The notes beneath the pieces were generated by a model that worked only from the letters and a program-made list of their open reading frames with translations, did not search any database and was not told the origin of the DNA. A DNA stretch of 64,000 nt from ZC4RG20 sp963782445. Lineage in GTDB: Bacteria > Pseudomonadota > Gammaproteobacteria > Steroidobacterales > Rariloculaceae. The stretch is taken from contig CAWAJM010000001.1 of assembly GCA_963782445.1 (NCBI GenBank), positions 2,170,001-2,234,000 on the forward strand. Reading direction: 5' to 3'. The translations under genes and the position numbers were made by a program. Positions 34,116 to 42,473 of this stretch are shown here, in pieces. Within the stretch, counting starts at the first letter, position 1, and each line of letters opens with the position of its first letter.

Positions 34116-35357
34116 CTACGGAACGATGTTCAGGAACTGTACGCGAGCGGTGCCGTCCGGCGCCTGCCGTGCCGCACCGTTGACGCGAACGCCGGGCTTC
34201 AGAAGCGCGGCGCTGCCGACCAGGACCCGTGTAATCTGCGTGTCGGCCGAGACGGCGATCCGCTGCGCGCCCCCCGCATAGGCCAAACGGAGGACGAGGC
34301 CCGTACCCCCGTGCGCGGCGCCCTCGACGTTGCCGCCCGTCAGCGTCGTGATGTCGCCGTTCGTCATCGTCGTCTTGGGCGGCCCCATCGGGTTGTGGCC
34401 TTCGCCCGCGCCGCGCATGCTCGCCGGGAAGATGTGGCACTCCGTCGCGCGCAGCGGGCCGGCCCCGGCCTCGACGGCCGTGCAGCCGACGAACTTGCCG
34501 GCGCCGAGGTCGGCCATCGTCGCGCGCACGCTTCGCGTAATCGTCAGCGACTCGGGCAGCTCGAAGCTCGCCGTCCCGCCGTTGTCGACGGCGACGGTCA
34601 ACGTGCTTCCGGCGAAGCTCTCGACCGTGCCCGCGAAGCGCATCGCTCCCTGCAAGGGGTTCGAAACGGACCGAGTGCCGACCGGCAGCGGCTCCAAAGG
34701 TCTTTCGCCCGGAGGATGCTCGTCGACGGCAATCGCGTAGAAGCCGCTCACGGCATATGTGCTCATGACCGCCACGAGATTCATGGCGCCTCGCCGCCCG
34801 AACAGCTCGACGGCCTTCGCGAAAGTGGCCGGGCTCATCTTGCGGTCGCCGAGGAGCTCGCGGCCGAAACGGATGACCGCCGCATCCGCGTCGGGCAGCC
34901 CCCCGAGCGCTCCGCCGCGCTCGACGGCGCCGATGACTTCGGGCTCGACGCCGGCCGCGAGTGCGGACTTCATGTGGCCGTTCCACTCGAGCGTGAAGTT
35001 CGTTTCCCGGCAAGCGACGAGGATCGCGAGCTCGCGCGCATGCGCCTCGAGTGGTCCGCGGCCGACGGCGGCGTTGTGCAGGTCCAGGAGCGCATTCGCG
35101 ACCGGCACGTTGTAAGCCGCGAATGCCAGCGGTCCGGTCACCGGATCCGACGGCTTGCCGTTGCGCGCGAACGTGTCGGCCAGGCGCCGTCCCTCCCCGC
35201 CCAGCGCTTGGCGCGTCAGGTAAGGCAATCGCGCCCCCGAGACGGCGTCGACGACACCGCCGGACTGCTGTGCGAGCGCCGGCACGCCCAACCCCGTCAG
35301 CGCAGCAGCGAGGAGGAAAACAGCGAACGGACGAGCTCCCAATAAGCGATGTTGCAT
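34116..35357 (-). CDS. Exported carboxymuconolactone-decarboxylase/AhpD-like protein with C-terminal beta domain
   Basis: The 413-residue protein starts at ATG 35357 with a GGGAG ribosome-binding site. A signal peptide (~1-32, FAVFLLAAALTGLGVPALAQ) is visible. Residues ~60-200 are AhpD/CMD-like: HARELAILVACRETNFTLEW, NGHMKSALAAGVEPEVIGAV and DAAVIRFGRELLGD. The typical CxxC redox pair of AhpD is absent, with ETNFTLEWNGH in the corresponding region. Residues ~225-413 form a beta-rich domain with two similar halves (TVESFAGSTLTVAVDNGGT; LVGSAALLKPGVRVNG), resembling DUF5666-like modules. The function is unknown; a periplasmic decarboxylase-like enzyme is possible. Confidence 0.75.
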   Translation of the reverse strand: MQHRLLGARPFAVFLLAAALTGLGVPALAQQSGGVVDAVSGARLPYLTRQALGGEGRRLADTFARNGKPSDPVTGPLAFAAYNVPVANALLDLHNAAVGRGPLEAHARELAILVACRETNFTLEWNGHMKSALAAGVEPEVIGAVERGGALGGLPDADAAVIRFGRELLGDRKMSPATFAKAVELFGRRGAMNLVAVMSTYAVSGFYAIAVDEHPPGERPLEPLPVGTRSVSNPLQGAMRFAGTVESFAGSTLTVAVDNGGTASFELPESLTITRSVRATMADLGAGKFVGCTAVEAGAGPLRATECHIFPASMRGAGEGHNPMGPPKTTMTNGDITTLTGGNVEGAAHGGTGLVLRLAYAGGAQRIAVSADTQITRVLVGSAALLKPGVRVNGAARQAPDGTARVQFLNIVP

Positions 35358-35520
35358 TGTTGTTCTCCCGATCGTGGATAATCGCGCTATCGCTCGTGCG
35401 CGTAAGATAGATGCGAATCTAACACCGGACCGAAAGTGCAGCCTACACGAAAGCAGCCTCCGACGCGCCCCGAACGGGTCTGCCTGATCGGGACCGTAAA
35501 GCACTACCGAGCATAAGAAA

Positions 35521-35688
35521 ATGACTCGATCGCTTTCGGCGACCCTTCTCGTTTTCGCGGCCACCGCCTGCACGAGCTATGTAGACCGGCCCGCCAACCG
35601 CTTCCGCGACACCTCGGTCAAGGATGAGGGCGTGACCCAGTCCAGGCCCAAGGCGGCACCTGACCAAGAAACTTGCGCCGATGGGTAG
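35521..35688 (+). CDS. Small putative lipoprotein
   Basis: A 55-residue open frame begins MTRSLSATLLVFAATACTSY. It has a short basic n-region, a hydrophobic stretch and a Cys at 17, compatible with a weak lipobox (ATAC). The rest is hydrophilic (DRPANRFRDTSVKDEGV) and ends at TAG 35688. No good ribosome-binding site was seen. It could be a genuine small outer-membrane lipoprotein or the 5' remnant of a longer gene. It lies divergent to the AhpD-like gene. Confidence 0.4.
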   Translation: MTRSLSATLLVFAATACTSYVDRPANRFRDTSVKDEGVTQSRPKAAPDQETCADG

Positions 35689-35854
35689 CCGGACGCATTC
35701 AAGGAACGGGCCGAGATAGCGGAAAATTCTTGTATTAAGTGCGGATGGCACGCGGCCTTCCGCCCCGGATGCGGGTGGGGGCTTCGGCTTTTGCGAGGCT
35801 GAGGCGCGAGGACGCGCGCCTTTCGCGCTGAGTCGAAAGTAAAGGAGTACGATC

Positions 35855-36514
35855 ATGGCCATCACAGCACCTCATGTTCGAGGTCCCATAGCAGGGATCA
35901 GCACGGGCTCCACCGCGGAAATACTCGGCGGCGTCGGGGCCATCGTTCTTTCAATCGTCGGGCTGGCGCAAGTATCGAGCTATCTCATGATGAGTATCGT
36001 TACCATCCTTCTCGGGGTAACGCTGCTCTTCGAGGGCGCCGGTATCGCGGCCGATTACTCGCGGGTAGCGACGAAGGCAACGCGCGCAGAGCTACGCGGC
36101 GCCGAGGCCGGCGGCGGCATGACGACCGAGATCCTGGGCGGCATCGCCGGCATTGTCCTCGGTATTCTCGCTCTGCTCGGCCTGTCTCCCGTGGTTCTGG
36201 TTCCGGCCGCCATCATCGTGTTCGGCGCGGCAATGATCTTCAACACCAGTGCAATAACGGAGCTCAACGAGTTGAAAGCCGAAGTCACTGAGAGCGAAGG
36301 AGACATGCCCCGTCCCGGCATGCGCGGCCCCGTGGCCTCCGCCGCCGGCAGCGACATGATGATCGGCGTGGCGGCCGTTGTTTTGGGCATCTTGGCCGTC
36401 GTCGGCATCGCGCCCGTGACGCTGAGCCTAGTGGCGCTGCTATCGCTCGGGGCAGCGGAGCTGTTGATCGGTACGACGGTCGGCGGCCAGTTGCTCGCGC
36501 TGCTATCGCGCTGA
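35855..36514 (+). CDS. Multi-pass membrane protein with threefold internal repeat
   Basis: The 219-residue protein starts at ATG 35855 with an AAAGGAG ribosome-binding site 8 bp upstream. About six hydrophobic helices occur as three similar pairs, each opening with a motif like AEILGGVGAIVLSIVGL (21-37), TEILGGIAGIVLGILALLGL (~90-109) or DMMIGVAAVVLGILAVVGI (~167-185). Each is followed by a second helix and a small hydrophilic loop. No transporter family was recognised. The repeat points to duplication of a two-helix unit. It appears to be a single-gene unit. Confidence 0.75.
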   Translation: MAITAPHVRGPIAGISTGSTAEILGGVGAIVLSIVGLAQVSSYLMMSIVTILLGVTLLFEGAGIAADYSRVATKATRAELRGAEAGGGMTTEILGGIAGIVLGILALLGLSPVVLVPAAIIVFGAAMIFNTSAITELNELKAEVTESEGDMPRPGMRGPVASAAGSDMMIGVAAVVLGILAVVGIAPVTLSLVALLSLGAAELLIGTTVGGQLLALLSR

Positions 36515-36694
36515 TGTCGATGTCTGAATAGGTCGAGAGGCGGCGGGGTCCTCGCGCGGAACCGCCGCCGATCGGCCCATACAGCGCACGGCGGATCGTC
36601 TGCAGAGGCCGCTCGCGCCCGTGGGGCGGATCACATACTGACTTAACGGACGAAACTGGATGCCGCAGCCGTCCTCCGCGGCCGACAAGAGCGG

Positions 36695-38245
36695 TTAGCC
36701 TTTCAGCGGCAGCGAGAAATGGAAGGCGCTTCCCTTTCCAATCTCGCTTTCCGCCCACAGATGCCCGCCGTGTGCTGTCACGATGCCCTTCACGATGGCC
36801 AGGCCGAGGCCGAGGCTCTTGCGATCCGCCGGGCGGGCGCGCCAAAAGCGGTCGAACACGTGAGGCAGATCGTCTGGGGCAATGCCGCAGCCCGTGTCTT
36901 CGACCGTCAGCTCTAAGCAATCGCGGCGTCGCCGCGCGCGAACGCTAATCCGTCCGCGAGTGGGCGTGAACTTCAAGGCATTGGCCAGAAGGTTTCCCAA
37001 TACCTGAGCAATGCGTTCCCGATCCCCCGACACGAGCGGCACGTCCTCGTCGACGGTGCAATGAAGCTCGACGGACTTCTCTTTCGCCGTTTCCGCGAAT
37101 GCGTCGCAAGTCTCCGATACCAATGAGGCCACGTCGACGGCCTCCGCGTCGATGTGGAGTTGCCCTCCTTCGATCCGGGTCACGTCGAGCAAGTCTTGAA
37201 CCATACGCACCGCCGCGCCCACCGCGCGCCTGATCCTATTGGCGTGAACCGCGCGCTGCTCGGCCGTCAGCTCGCCCGATTCGAGCAGGGCCGCCGCCGT
37301 TGAGATGACGCCCAAGGGATTCCGCAGATCATGAGCGACCTCCGCCAGTACCTGGTCACGCGCGTGGACGGCCGCCTCCGAGGCGACAAGGCGGCGAGTC
37401 GCCGCTGCGGCTTCTTGGAGCTCCGTGATGTCTTCCGCCGTGCCGACCATGCGGTAGGCGCTTCCGTCAGCGTCGAGCACGGGCGAGGAGCGGTCATGAA
37501 CCCAGCGAACCGTGCCGTCGGGGCGGACCACTCGATACTTTGTCTCTACGTATCCGTTGCTGCGGGCGGGAAAGCTCTTCTCGACCTCCGGCCGGTCGTC
37601 CGGATGAATGGCCTCCAGCCAGGCACCGTGCCATGCCGAAAGCGCCGTGCGTGGGCGCCCCCAGAGGGTTTCGTAGGCGGAATTGACGTAAAGGACTTCG
37701 TCGGGACGCAATGAGACGATGTAGAAGACTTCCCGAACGTTTTCGGCGAGCTGCCGAAAGCGCTGTTCGCTCTCGGCCAGTGCGGCTCCGCTGCGCTTGC
37801 GTTCAATGGCCGCCGATAGGACGTTTGCGATCGACTGCAGGAAATGGACGTCGTCTTCCAGGAAAGACCGCGGGTGGCGGGTATGTGCGCCAAGGATTCC
37901 GAACGGCGCGTCGATTGAGCCAATGATCACGCTGATGCCGCTGACGACGCCATGGTCGAGCAATAGCTGTGGCCCCCGAAACCGCGTCTCCGTCCGGAGG
38001 TCTTCGACGATGACGGGGTGTCTGGACCGCAGCGTGTAACCCGCCTGCGAACGCTCTCCCGCGGCGACCCGATGCTGCTCGCCGCCCGTCCAGCCTACTC
38101 CGGCCCGCATGACCAGCTCTCGCCCTTCGGGCAGCAACTCCAGGACTTTGGCCAACTCGACTTCAAGGGTCGACGCCAATGTCCGAACGGCCGCCTCGAA
38201 CAACGTGTGCAAGTCGCCGCCCGAAAGCGCCTCCTGCTGGATCAT
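36695..38245 (-). CDS. Sensor histidine kinase (GAF-PAS-HisKA-HATPase)
   Basis: The 516-residue cytoplasmic sensor has an N-terminal GAF domain (~10-155; AKVLELLPEGRELVMRAGVG, FGILGAHTRHPRSFLEDD), a PAS/PAC domain (~165-285; YVNSAYETLWGRPRTAL, VRWVHDRSSPVLDADGSAYR), a HisKA dimerisation helix with phospho-acceptor His in VAHDLRNPLG, and a HATPase domain with N-box LGNLLANALKFTP, G1 DTGCGIAPDD and G2 GLGLAIVKG. No membrane helix or receiver domain is present, and no response regulator gene is adjacent, so the partner is encoded elsewhere. GAF and PAS sensing of a soluble cue is inferred. Confidence 0.92.
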   Translation of the reverse strand: MIQQEALSGGDLHTLFEAAVRTLASTLEVELAKVLELLPEGRELVMRAGVGWTGGEQHRVAAGERSQAGYTLRSRHPVIVEDLRTETRFRGPQLLLDHGVVSGISVIIGSIDAPFGILGAHTRHPRSFLEDDVHFLQSIANVLSAAIERKRSGAALAESEQRFRQLAENVREVFYIVSLRPDEVLYVNSAYETLWGRPRTALSAWHGAWLEAIHPDDRPEVEKSFPARSNGYVETKYRVVRPDGTVRWVHDRSSPVLDADGSAYRMVGTAEDITELQEAAAATRRLVASEAAVHARDQVLAEVAHDLRNPLGVISTAAALLESGELTAEQRAVHANRIRRAVGAAVRMVQDLLDVTRIEGGQLHIDAEAVDVASLVSETCDAFAETAKEKSVELHCTVDEDVPLVSGDRERIAQVLGNLLANALKFTPTRGRISVRARRRRDCLELTVEDTGCGIAPDDLPHVFDRFWRARPADRKSLGLGLAIVKGIVTAHGGHLWAESEIGKGSAFHFSLPLKG

Positions 38246-38510
38246 GCCCTTACACTCTGTCCGACATTGCCCACTCTTTATCGAAGCGAAGGATAAAAGG
38301 CGTATATCCTACCCGCAAGAACGTCGCAAAATTATCGACAGCTTGCCGGCACGGCTTTATCTTGACAATCGCTGAAATCGTGCGCATCTTCGCCAGTCGG
38401 GGGGCTGTACTGCGAGCGACTAGGCGTGTCAGCAGCACGTGACAGTGCTGTGAACGGGCATCCGCGCTTATCCCGGTACAAAAATTACGTCTTATGGGGA
38501 GACGCGCGGA

Positions 38511-39596
38511 ATGTATCGGCCGGTCCCGCTGGAATTCCTTGCCACCGAGCGGCTGTTGCGACTGTCCGGGCCAGTCGTCACGCTGTTCCTGATCGTCGTC
38601 GTTCACGGATTTGCCGTGAGGCTGCCGGCGTTGCCGCTGCTGTTGACGTTGGCGATTGCCTATTCCGTGCTGCTCGGCGGCATCGTGTCGGCCGCCGTCA
38701 GCGCGCTCGTGAGCATCGCGTACGCCACCTACGCATACCAGACGCCCGGAGCGCCGTTTCACTACGCGCCGGACAACTTCGAGCGGTTGGTCATCTTCGT
38801 CGCCGTCGTCCCCCTCGTCGTGGCGGTGCTGGGAAGCATTCGCAAGCGGCTCGACACGCTTCTCGCGCGCGAACGCCATCTCAGGCTGCAGGCCGAAGCG
38901 GAGCACGACAGGGCCGCGAGCATTCTCGAGAGCATTACCGACGGCTTTTTCGCACTCGACGGGGAATGGCGTTACGTATACGTCAATCACCGGGCCGAGC
39001 AACTGGTCGGTCAACCACGGGAAGCGCTGCTCGGGAAAGTTTTGTGGGAGGCCTTTCCCGCGCTCGTGGGCTCGGTTTGGGATAGGGAGTACCATCGCGC
39101 CGTCGATCAACGCGTGGCGGTCCACTTCGAGGAATTCTATGCCCCGCTGAACACGTGGTTCGAGACCCACGCCTACCCGGCGGAAGACGGCCTCACGATC
39201 TACATGCGATCTGTCACCGACCGCAAGCGGGCAGAGGAAGCGTTGGCCGCTCGGGCCCGCCAGCAAGCGGCTCTAGCGGCCCTGGGCCAGCAGCAACGGG
39301 CGGAAGATGCAGTATTCGCCGGTCAAGATCGTCACTTCACTGACATTGCCGTTCACGGCCGCCGCCGTAGTCGGCTGTGGCGGCCGGGAGCCGTCCTCGG
39401 ACGGTGGGGATATAAGACAGCCACGCTTACCAAACGCGGCGCCAGCCGAACATCGAGGCTAAACGGTATCCGAGCCCGCGGCGCAGCAGCTCAATCGAAG
39501 CTTCCGCAGCCCTTCTGCTGGCTGCACAGCTTCTCGAGCAGCGCCATCGTCTTCTTGAGCGGGTCCGGCGGCGGCACGAGCACCTCGGGCGGATAG
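38511..39596 (+). CDS. Membrane PAS-domain sensor, apparently truncated
   Basis: ATG 38511 follows a GGGGAG ribosome-binding site. The first ~100 residues hold about four membrane helices of DUF4118 type (VVTLFLIVVVHGFAVRL, LLLTLAIAYSVLLGGIVSAA, LVIFVAVVPLVVAVLGS). A linker coiled helix (ARERHLRLQAEAEHDR) leads into a PAS domain (~135-245; SILESITDGFFALDGEWRYV, YMRSVTDRKRAEEAL). After AALGQQQ (~262) the reading turns into Arg-rich, non-family sequence up to the stop. Such proteins normally continue into GAF or kinase domains, so the 3' part seems to have been lost by deletion or rearrangement near 39300. A small lipoprotein-like frame occupies the junction. Confidence 0.6.
   Translation: MYRPVPLEFLATERLLRLSGPVVTLFLIVVVHGFAVRLPALPLLLTLAIAYSVLLGGIVSAAVSALVSIAYATYAYQTPGAPFHYAPDNFERLVIFVAVVPLVVAVLGSIRKRLDTLLARERHLRLQAEAEHDRAASILESITDGFFALDGEWRYVYVNHRAEQLVGQPREALLGKVLWEAFPALVGSVWDREYHRAVDQRVAVHFEEFYAPLNTWFETHAYPAEDGLTIYMRSVTDRKRAEEALAARARQQAALAALGQQQRAEDAVFAGQDRHFTDIAVHGRRRSRLWRPGAVLGRWGYKTATLTKRGASRTSRLNGIRARGAAAQSKLPQPFCWLHSFSSSAIVFLSGSGGGTSTSGG
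39307..39462 (+). CDS. Small lipoprotein-like open frame at the sensor junction
   Basis: A 51-residue frame starts at ATG 39307 (MQYSPVKIVTSLTLPFTAAA) and has a strong lipobox VVGC with Cys at 24, followed by GGREPSSDGGD, and ends at TAA 39462. It is in a different frame from the truncated sensor that overlaps it. The signal is a textbook lipoprotein start with little mature sequence, so it may be the 5' end of a gene whose remainder was deleted, or a genuine small lipoprotein. No ribosome-binding site is clear. Confidence 0.35.
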   Translation: MQYSPVKIVTSLTLPFTAAAVVGCGGREPSSDGGDIRQPRLPNAAPAEHRG

Positions 39597-41152
39597 CGGC
39601 CGGCCGCGAGATCCATAGGCGTCAGCCCGTCGCGGCCCGCGATCTTGAGCTTCGCGCCGTGCTCGACGAGGAACGCGACGACCTTGTTCCAGCCGTTGCG
39701 AGCTGCACCGTGGATAGCCGCACGGCCGTCGGGTGGAACGTCGTTGTAGATGTAATTCTGATTCAGGATCTTCGTGACCTTGACCCGCATGAGGAAGTTG
39801 TCTTTGCCGGGCGGCGCGATGCGCCCGACGGACAAGGTCCGGCGATTGATGTCGGCCCCTGCGTCGAGAAGCAGCTTGATCGTCGCAATACGGTCCGCCT
39901 CGGTGGCATCCACGCCGCGCGTGGCGCGCTTACCGAAACCGACGCCGGCGGCCACCATGAGAGGCGTCACGCCGAACTCATTGGGGAGATCGGCGAGCGC
40001 CCCGTGCGCGAGCAGCAGCTTGACGACATCGGCGTCGCCCGCGCGGGCGGCGCGCAACAGCGGCGTCGCGCCCGTAGAGAGCATGATGTCCGCGCCGCGC
40101 TCGAACACGGCCTGTCGGTAGCGCGGCCGGTGCTTCAGCTGAATGTTCGGGTTCGCGCCGCGCGTGAGCAACAGGCGGATCAAGTCCAAGGCCGTCGTCT
40201 TGTCGCCGTTCAGCAGAATGGACTGCGCCGAGTGCGGGGGCGTATGCATGTCCACGGCGTTGTAAAGTGGGGTACGGCCGTAGAAATCCCACTTGTCGAC
40301 GTTCGCGCCCGCCTCGACGAGCGCCTTGGCAACGTTGAAGTGCCCGTTCATGATCGCGATGTTCAGCGGCGTCACGCGGTCCGGGTCGACGATGTCGATG
40401 TCCGCGCCGGCCTTGAGCAGCGGTGCGATGCAGGCCAGGCAACCTTCGCGGGCCGCGTAGTGCAGCGCCGCGAAGCCGCCGTCGTACATGTCTTTCTTGC
40501 GCGGCTCCGCAGTCACGCGGCGCTGCCAGTCGCGGGCCTTGCCGCGCAGATTGGGGTTTGCGCCGTGCGCGAGGAGAAAGGCCACCATCTGCGGCTCGCG
40601 CTGGGCCGCCGCCCACATCAGGGCGTCCTGCCCGCCCCAGCTTTCGACGGCGTCGACCTTGGCGCCGTGCTCGACGAGGACCTTCGCAGCGTCCACATTG
40701 CCCGTGCGCGCGACGACCATGAGGGGCGTCTGCCCTTCGCGATTGGCCGTATTCGCGTCGACACCGGCGTCGAGCAGGTCCTTCAGTATCGGCACCGAGC
40801 CGACGAGCGCGGCCTCAGCGATCGGCGTCGCGCCGAAGTCGTTCGCGACGTCGGCGTGCGCGCCGGCCTCGAGCAGCGCCCGCGCGAGCTTCGCGTCGCC
40901 GTAGTGCGCAGCCCAGAACAGCGCCGTCGTGTGATTGGGCGAGGCCGCGTTCACGTCGGCGCCGTGCTGGATCAGCGCGAGCGCCGCAGCCGAGTCCTGT
41001 TCCTGCGCGGCCCTGAGCAGCGCCGCGGCCTTATCCGTGCGCGGCGCCGTCGCACCCGCCGCCGCGCCGGCCGCGCAGGCGAGGCAGACGAAGCAGGCAA
41101 GCCCCCGCAGCAGCCCGAGCGAGCGCGTCCTCATGCGATTGCGGCCGGCCAC
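39491..41152 (-). CDS. Exported ankyrin-repeat protein
   Basis: The 553-residue protein has GTG 41152 as first start; ATG 41134 (MRTRSLGLLRGLACFVCLAC) is an equally good choice. A signal peptide (~1-34, ending AAAGATA) is followed by about ten ankyrin repeats (e.g. TALFWAAHYGDAKLARALLE, TPLMVVARTGNVDAAKVLVE, TPLNIAIMNGHFNVAKALVE, TPLLRAARAGDADVVKLLLA). The tail has CSQQKGCGSFD. Ankyrin repeats bind proteins. The gene is 4 bp downstream of the DUF1552 gene in an operon of exported proteins, and this set recurs in soil proteobacteria. The function is not established. Confidence 0.88.
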   Translation of the reverse strand: MAGRNRMRTRSLGLLRGLACFVCLACAAGAAAGATAPRTDKAAALLRAAQEQDSAAALALIQHGADVNAASPNHTTALFWAAHYGDAKLARALLEAGAHADVANDFGATPIAEAALVGSVPILKDLLDAGVDANTANREGQTPLMVVARTGNVDAAKVLVEHGAKVDAVESWGGQDALMWAAAQREPQMVAFLLAHGANPNLRGKARDWQRRVTAEPRKKDMYDGGFAALHYAAREGCLACIAPLLKAGADIDIVDPDRVTPLNIAIMNGHFNVAKALVEAGANVDKWDFYGRTPLYNAVDMHTPPHSAQSILLNGDKTTALDLIRLLLTRGANPNIQLKHRPRYRQAVFERGADIMLSTGATPLLRAARAGDADVVKLLLAHGALADLPNEFGVTPLMVAAGVGFGKRATRGVDATEADRIATIKLLLDAGADINRRTLSVGRIAPPGKDNFLMRVKVTKILNQNYIYNDVPPDGRAAIHGAARNGWNKVVAFLVEHGAKLKIAGRDGLTPMDLAAGRYPPEVLVPPPDPLKKTMALLEKLCSQQKGCGSFD

Positions 41153-41156
41153 GCGA

Positions 41157-42473
41157 TCAGATTTCCGTCATCTGCCCCGTGCTGTCGCCGAAGGACTCCA
41201 TCGGTATGCCGCCGCGGTTAAGCAGCGTCAGCAGCAGGTTGGCGAGCGGCGTGTTGTCCTTGTAGCGCAGGTGCTGATGGCCCTTGATCGTGCCGCCGCC
41301 GAGACCCAGCACGGCGTTCGGCAGCGGCACGTTGTTGTGCAGGTCGCTGTTGCTCATGTTGCTGCCGAACAGCAGGATGGAATTGTCGAGCACGGTGCCG
41401 TTCGCTTCGTGCATGCCGTCGAGCTTCTTGACGAAGTCGGCGAAGATCTGCGTGTGATACGTCTGGATTTTCTGCAGCTTGCCGAGCTTGACCGGATCGT
41501 TGCCGTGATGCGAGAGCGGATGGAACGCCTCGGAGAGCCCGAGGAAGGTGTACGCCTTCATGCTGGCCTCGGCGGCGAGCATGTAGGTGACGATGCGCGT
41601 GACGTTGCCCTGATAGGCCAGCGCCAGCAGGTCGAACATCAAAGTCTGCTGCTTGTGGAAGTCCGGCTCCACGCCGAGCGGGGGCGGCGGTAGATCGAGC
41701 TGCGAGACGTTGTGCGCCTTGATCTTCTTGACGCGGCGCTCGACCTCGCGCACCGAGTCGAGGTAATCACCCAGCGTGGCCGCGTCCCGGGGGCCGAGCT
41801 CCGCGCTCAAGGTCTTGGCATGGGCGAGCGTGAAATCGAGAATCGACCCGGTTTCGGAGACGATGGCACGGCGCTGCGCCGGGCTGTCGCCCTCGCCGAA
41901 GAGCTGGTAGAACAGCTTGCGCGGGTTGAATTCCATCGGCAGCCCTTGAGTCGGGGTGCGGAAGGATATGGTGCTGCCGAACATGTTACCGGCGCTGCCC
42001 GCGGCCGGGCCGGGCTTGCCCTCCGCAGCCGCCTCGATGGACGGGTACGGCGTGCTCTGGCCGATGTGCTTGGCCGCGATCTGATCGCAGGTCGTCCCGC
42101 CCTTCGGACCGCCCGGAGCGACGCAGCGCAGCCACGTCCCCGGCGTGATGCCGTGCGGATCGGGGCTTTCCGCGGGCCGGTTGCGCGTGTTCGAAATGAC
42201 GGTCAGCCGGTCCTTGAACGGGGCGAGCGGCTGCAGCACGGGCGAGAGCTCGAACTCCTTGCCGATGCCGTGCGGAGTCCAACGGTCGTCGCCTTCGAGC
42301 AGGACAGCCCCGTGCGGAAAATAGAAGAAGCCCATGCGCCGCGCGCCGACGCTGGCCGCGTCGGCCGCCTTGGCCATGGCGGGCAGCATGGCATCGAGGA
42401 ACGGCAGCGCAATGGCGGCGCCCGCGCCGCGCAGGACGGTTCTACGGGACAGTCGCTTCTTACTGATGAACAT
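41157..42473 (-). CDS. DUF1552 exported protein
   Basis: The 438-residue protein starts at ATG 42473 (MFISKKRLSRRTVLRGAGAA), a twin-arginine-type signal with RR followed by a hydrophobic segment (GAAIALPFLDAMLPAMA). The body matches the DUF1552 family: MGFFYFPHGAVLLEGDDRW, LTVISNTRNRPAESPDPHG, DYLDSVREVERRVKKIKAHN and LLFGSNMSNSDLHNN. The fold is alkaline-phosphatase/sulfatase-related in the C-terminal part, but the enzymatic activity is unknown. It overlaps the DUF1592 gene by 14 nt, and the two families are nearly always paired. Confidence 0.9.
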   Translation of the reverse strand: MFISKKRLSRRTVLRGAGAAIALPFLDAMLPAMAKAADAASVGARRMGFFYFPHGAVLLEGDDRWTPHGIGKEFELSPVLQPLAPFKDRLTVISNTRNRPAESPDPHGITPGTWLRCVAPGGPKGGTTCDQIAAKHIGQSTPYPSIEAAAEGKPGPAAGSAGNMFGSTISFRTPTQGLPMEFNPRKLFYQLFGEGDSPAQRRAIVSETGSILDFTLAHAKTLSAELGPRDAATLGDYLDSVREVERRVKKIKAHNVSQLDLPPPPLGVEPDFHKQQTLMFDLLALAYQGNVTRIVTYMLAAEASMKAYTFLGLSEAFHPLSHHGNDPVKLGKLQKIQTYHTQIFADFVKKLDGMHEANGTVLDNSILLFGSNMSNSDLHNNVPLPNAVLGLGGGTIKGHQHLRYKDNTPLANLLLTLLNRGGIPMESFGDSTGQMTEI

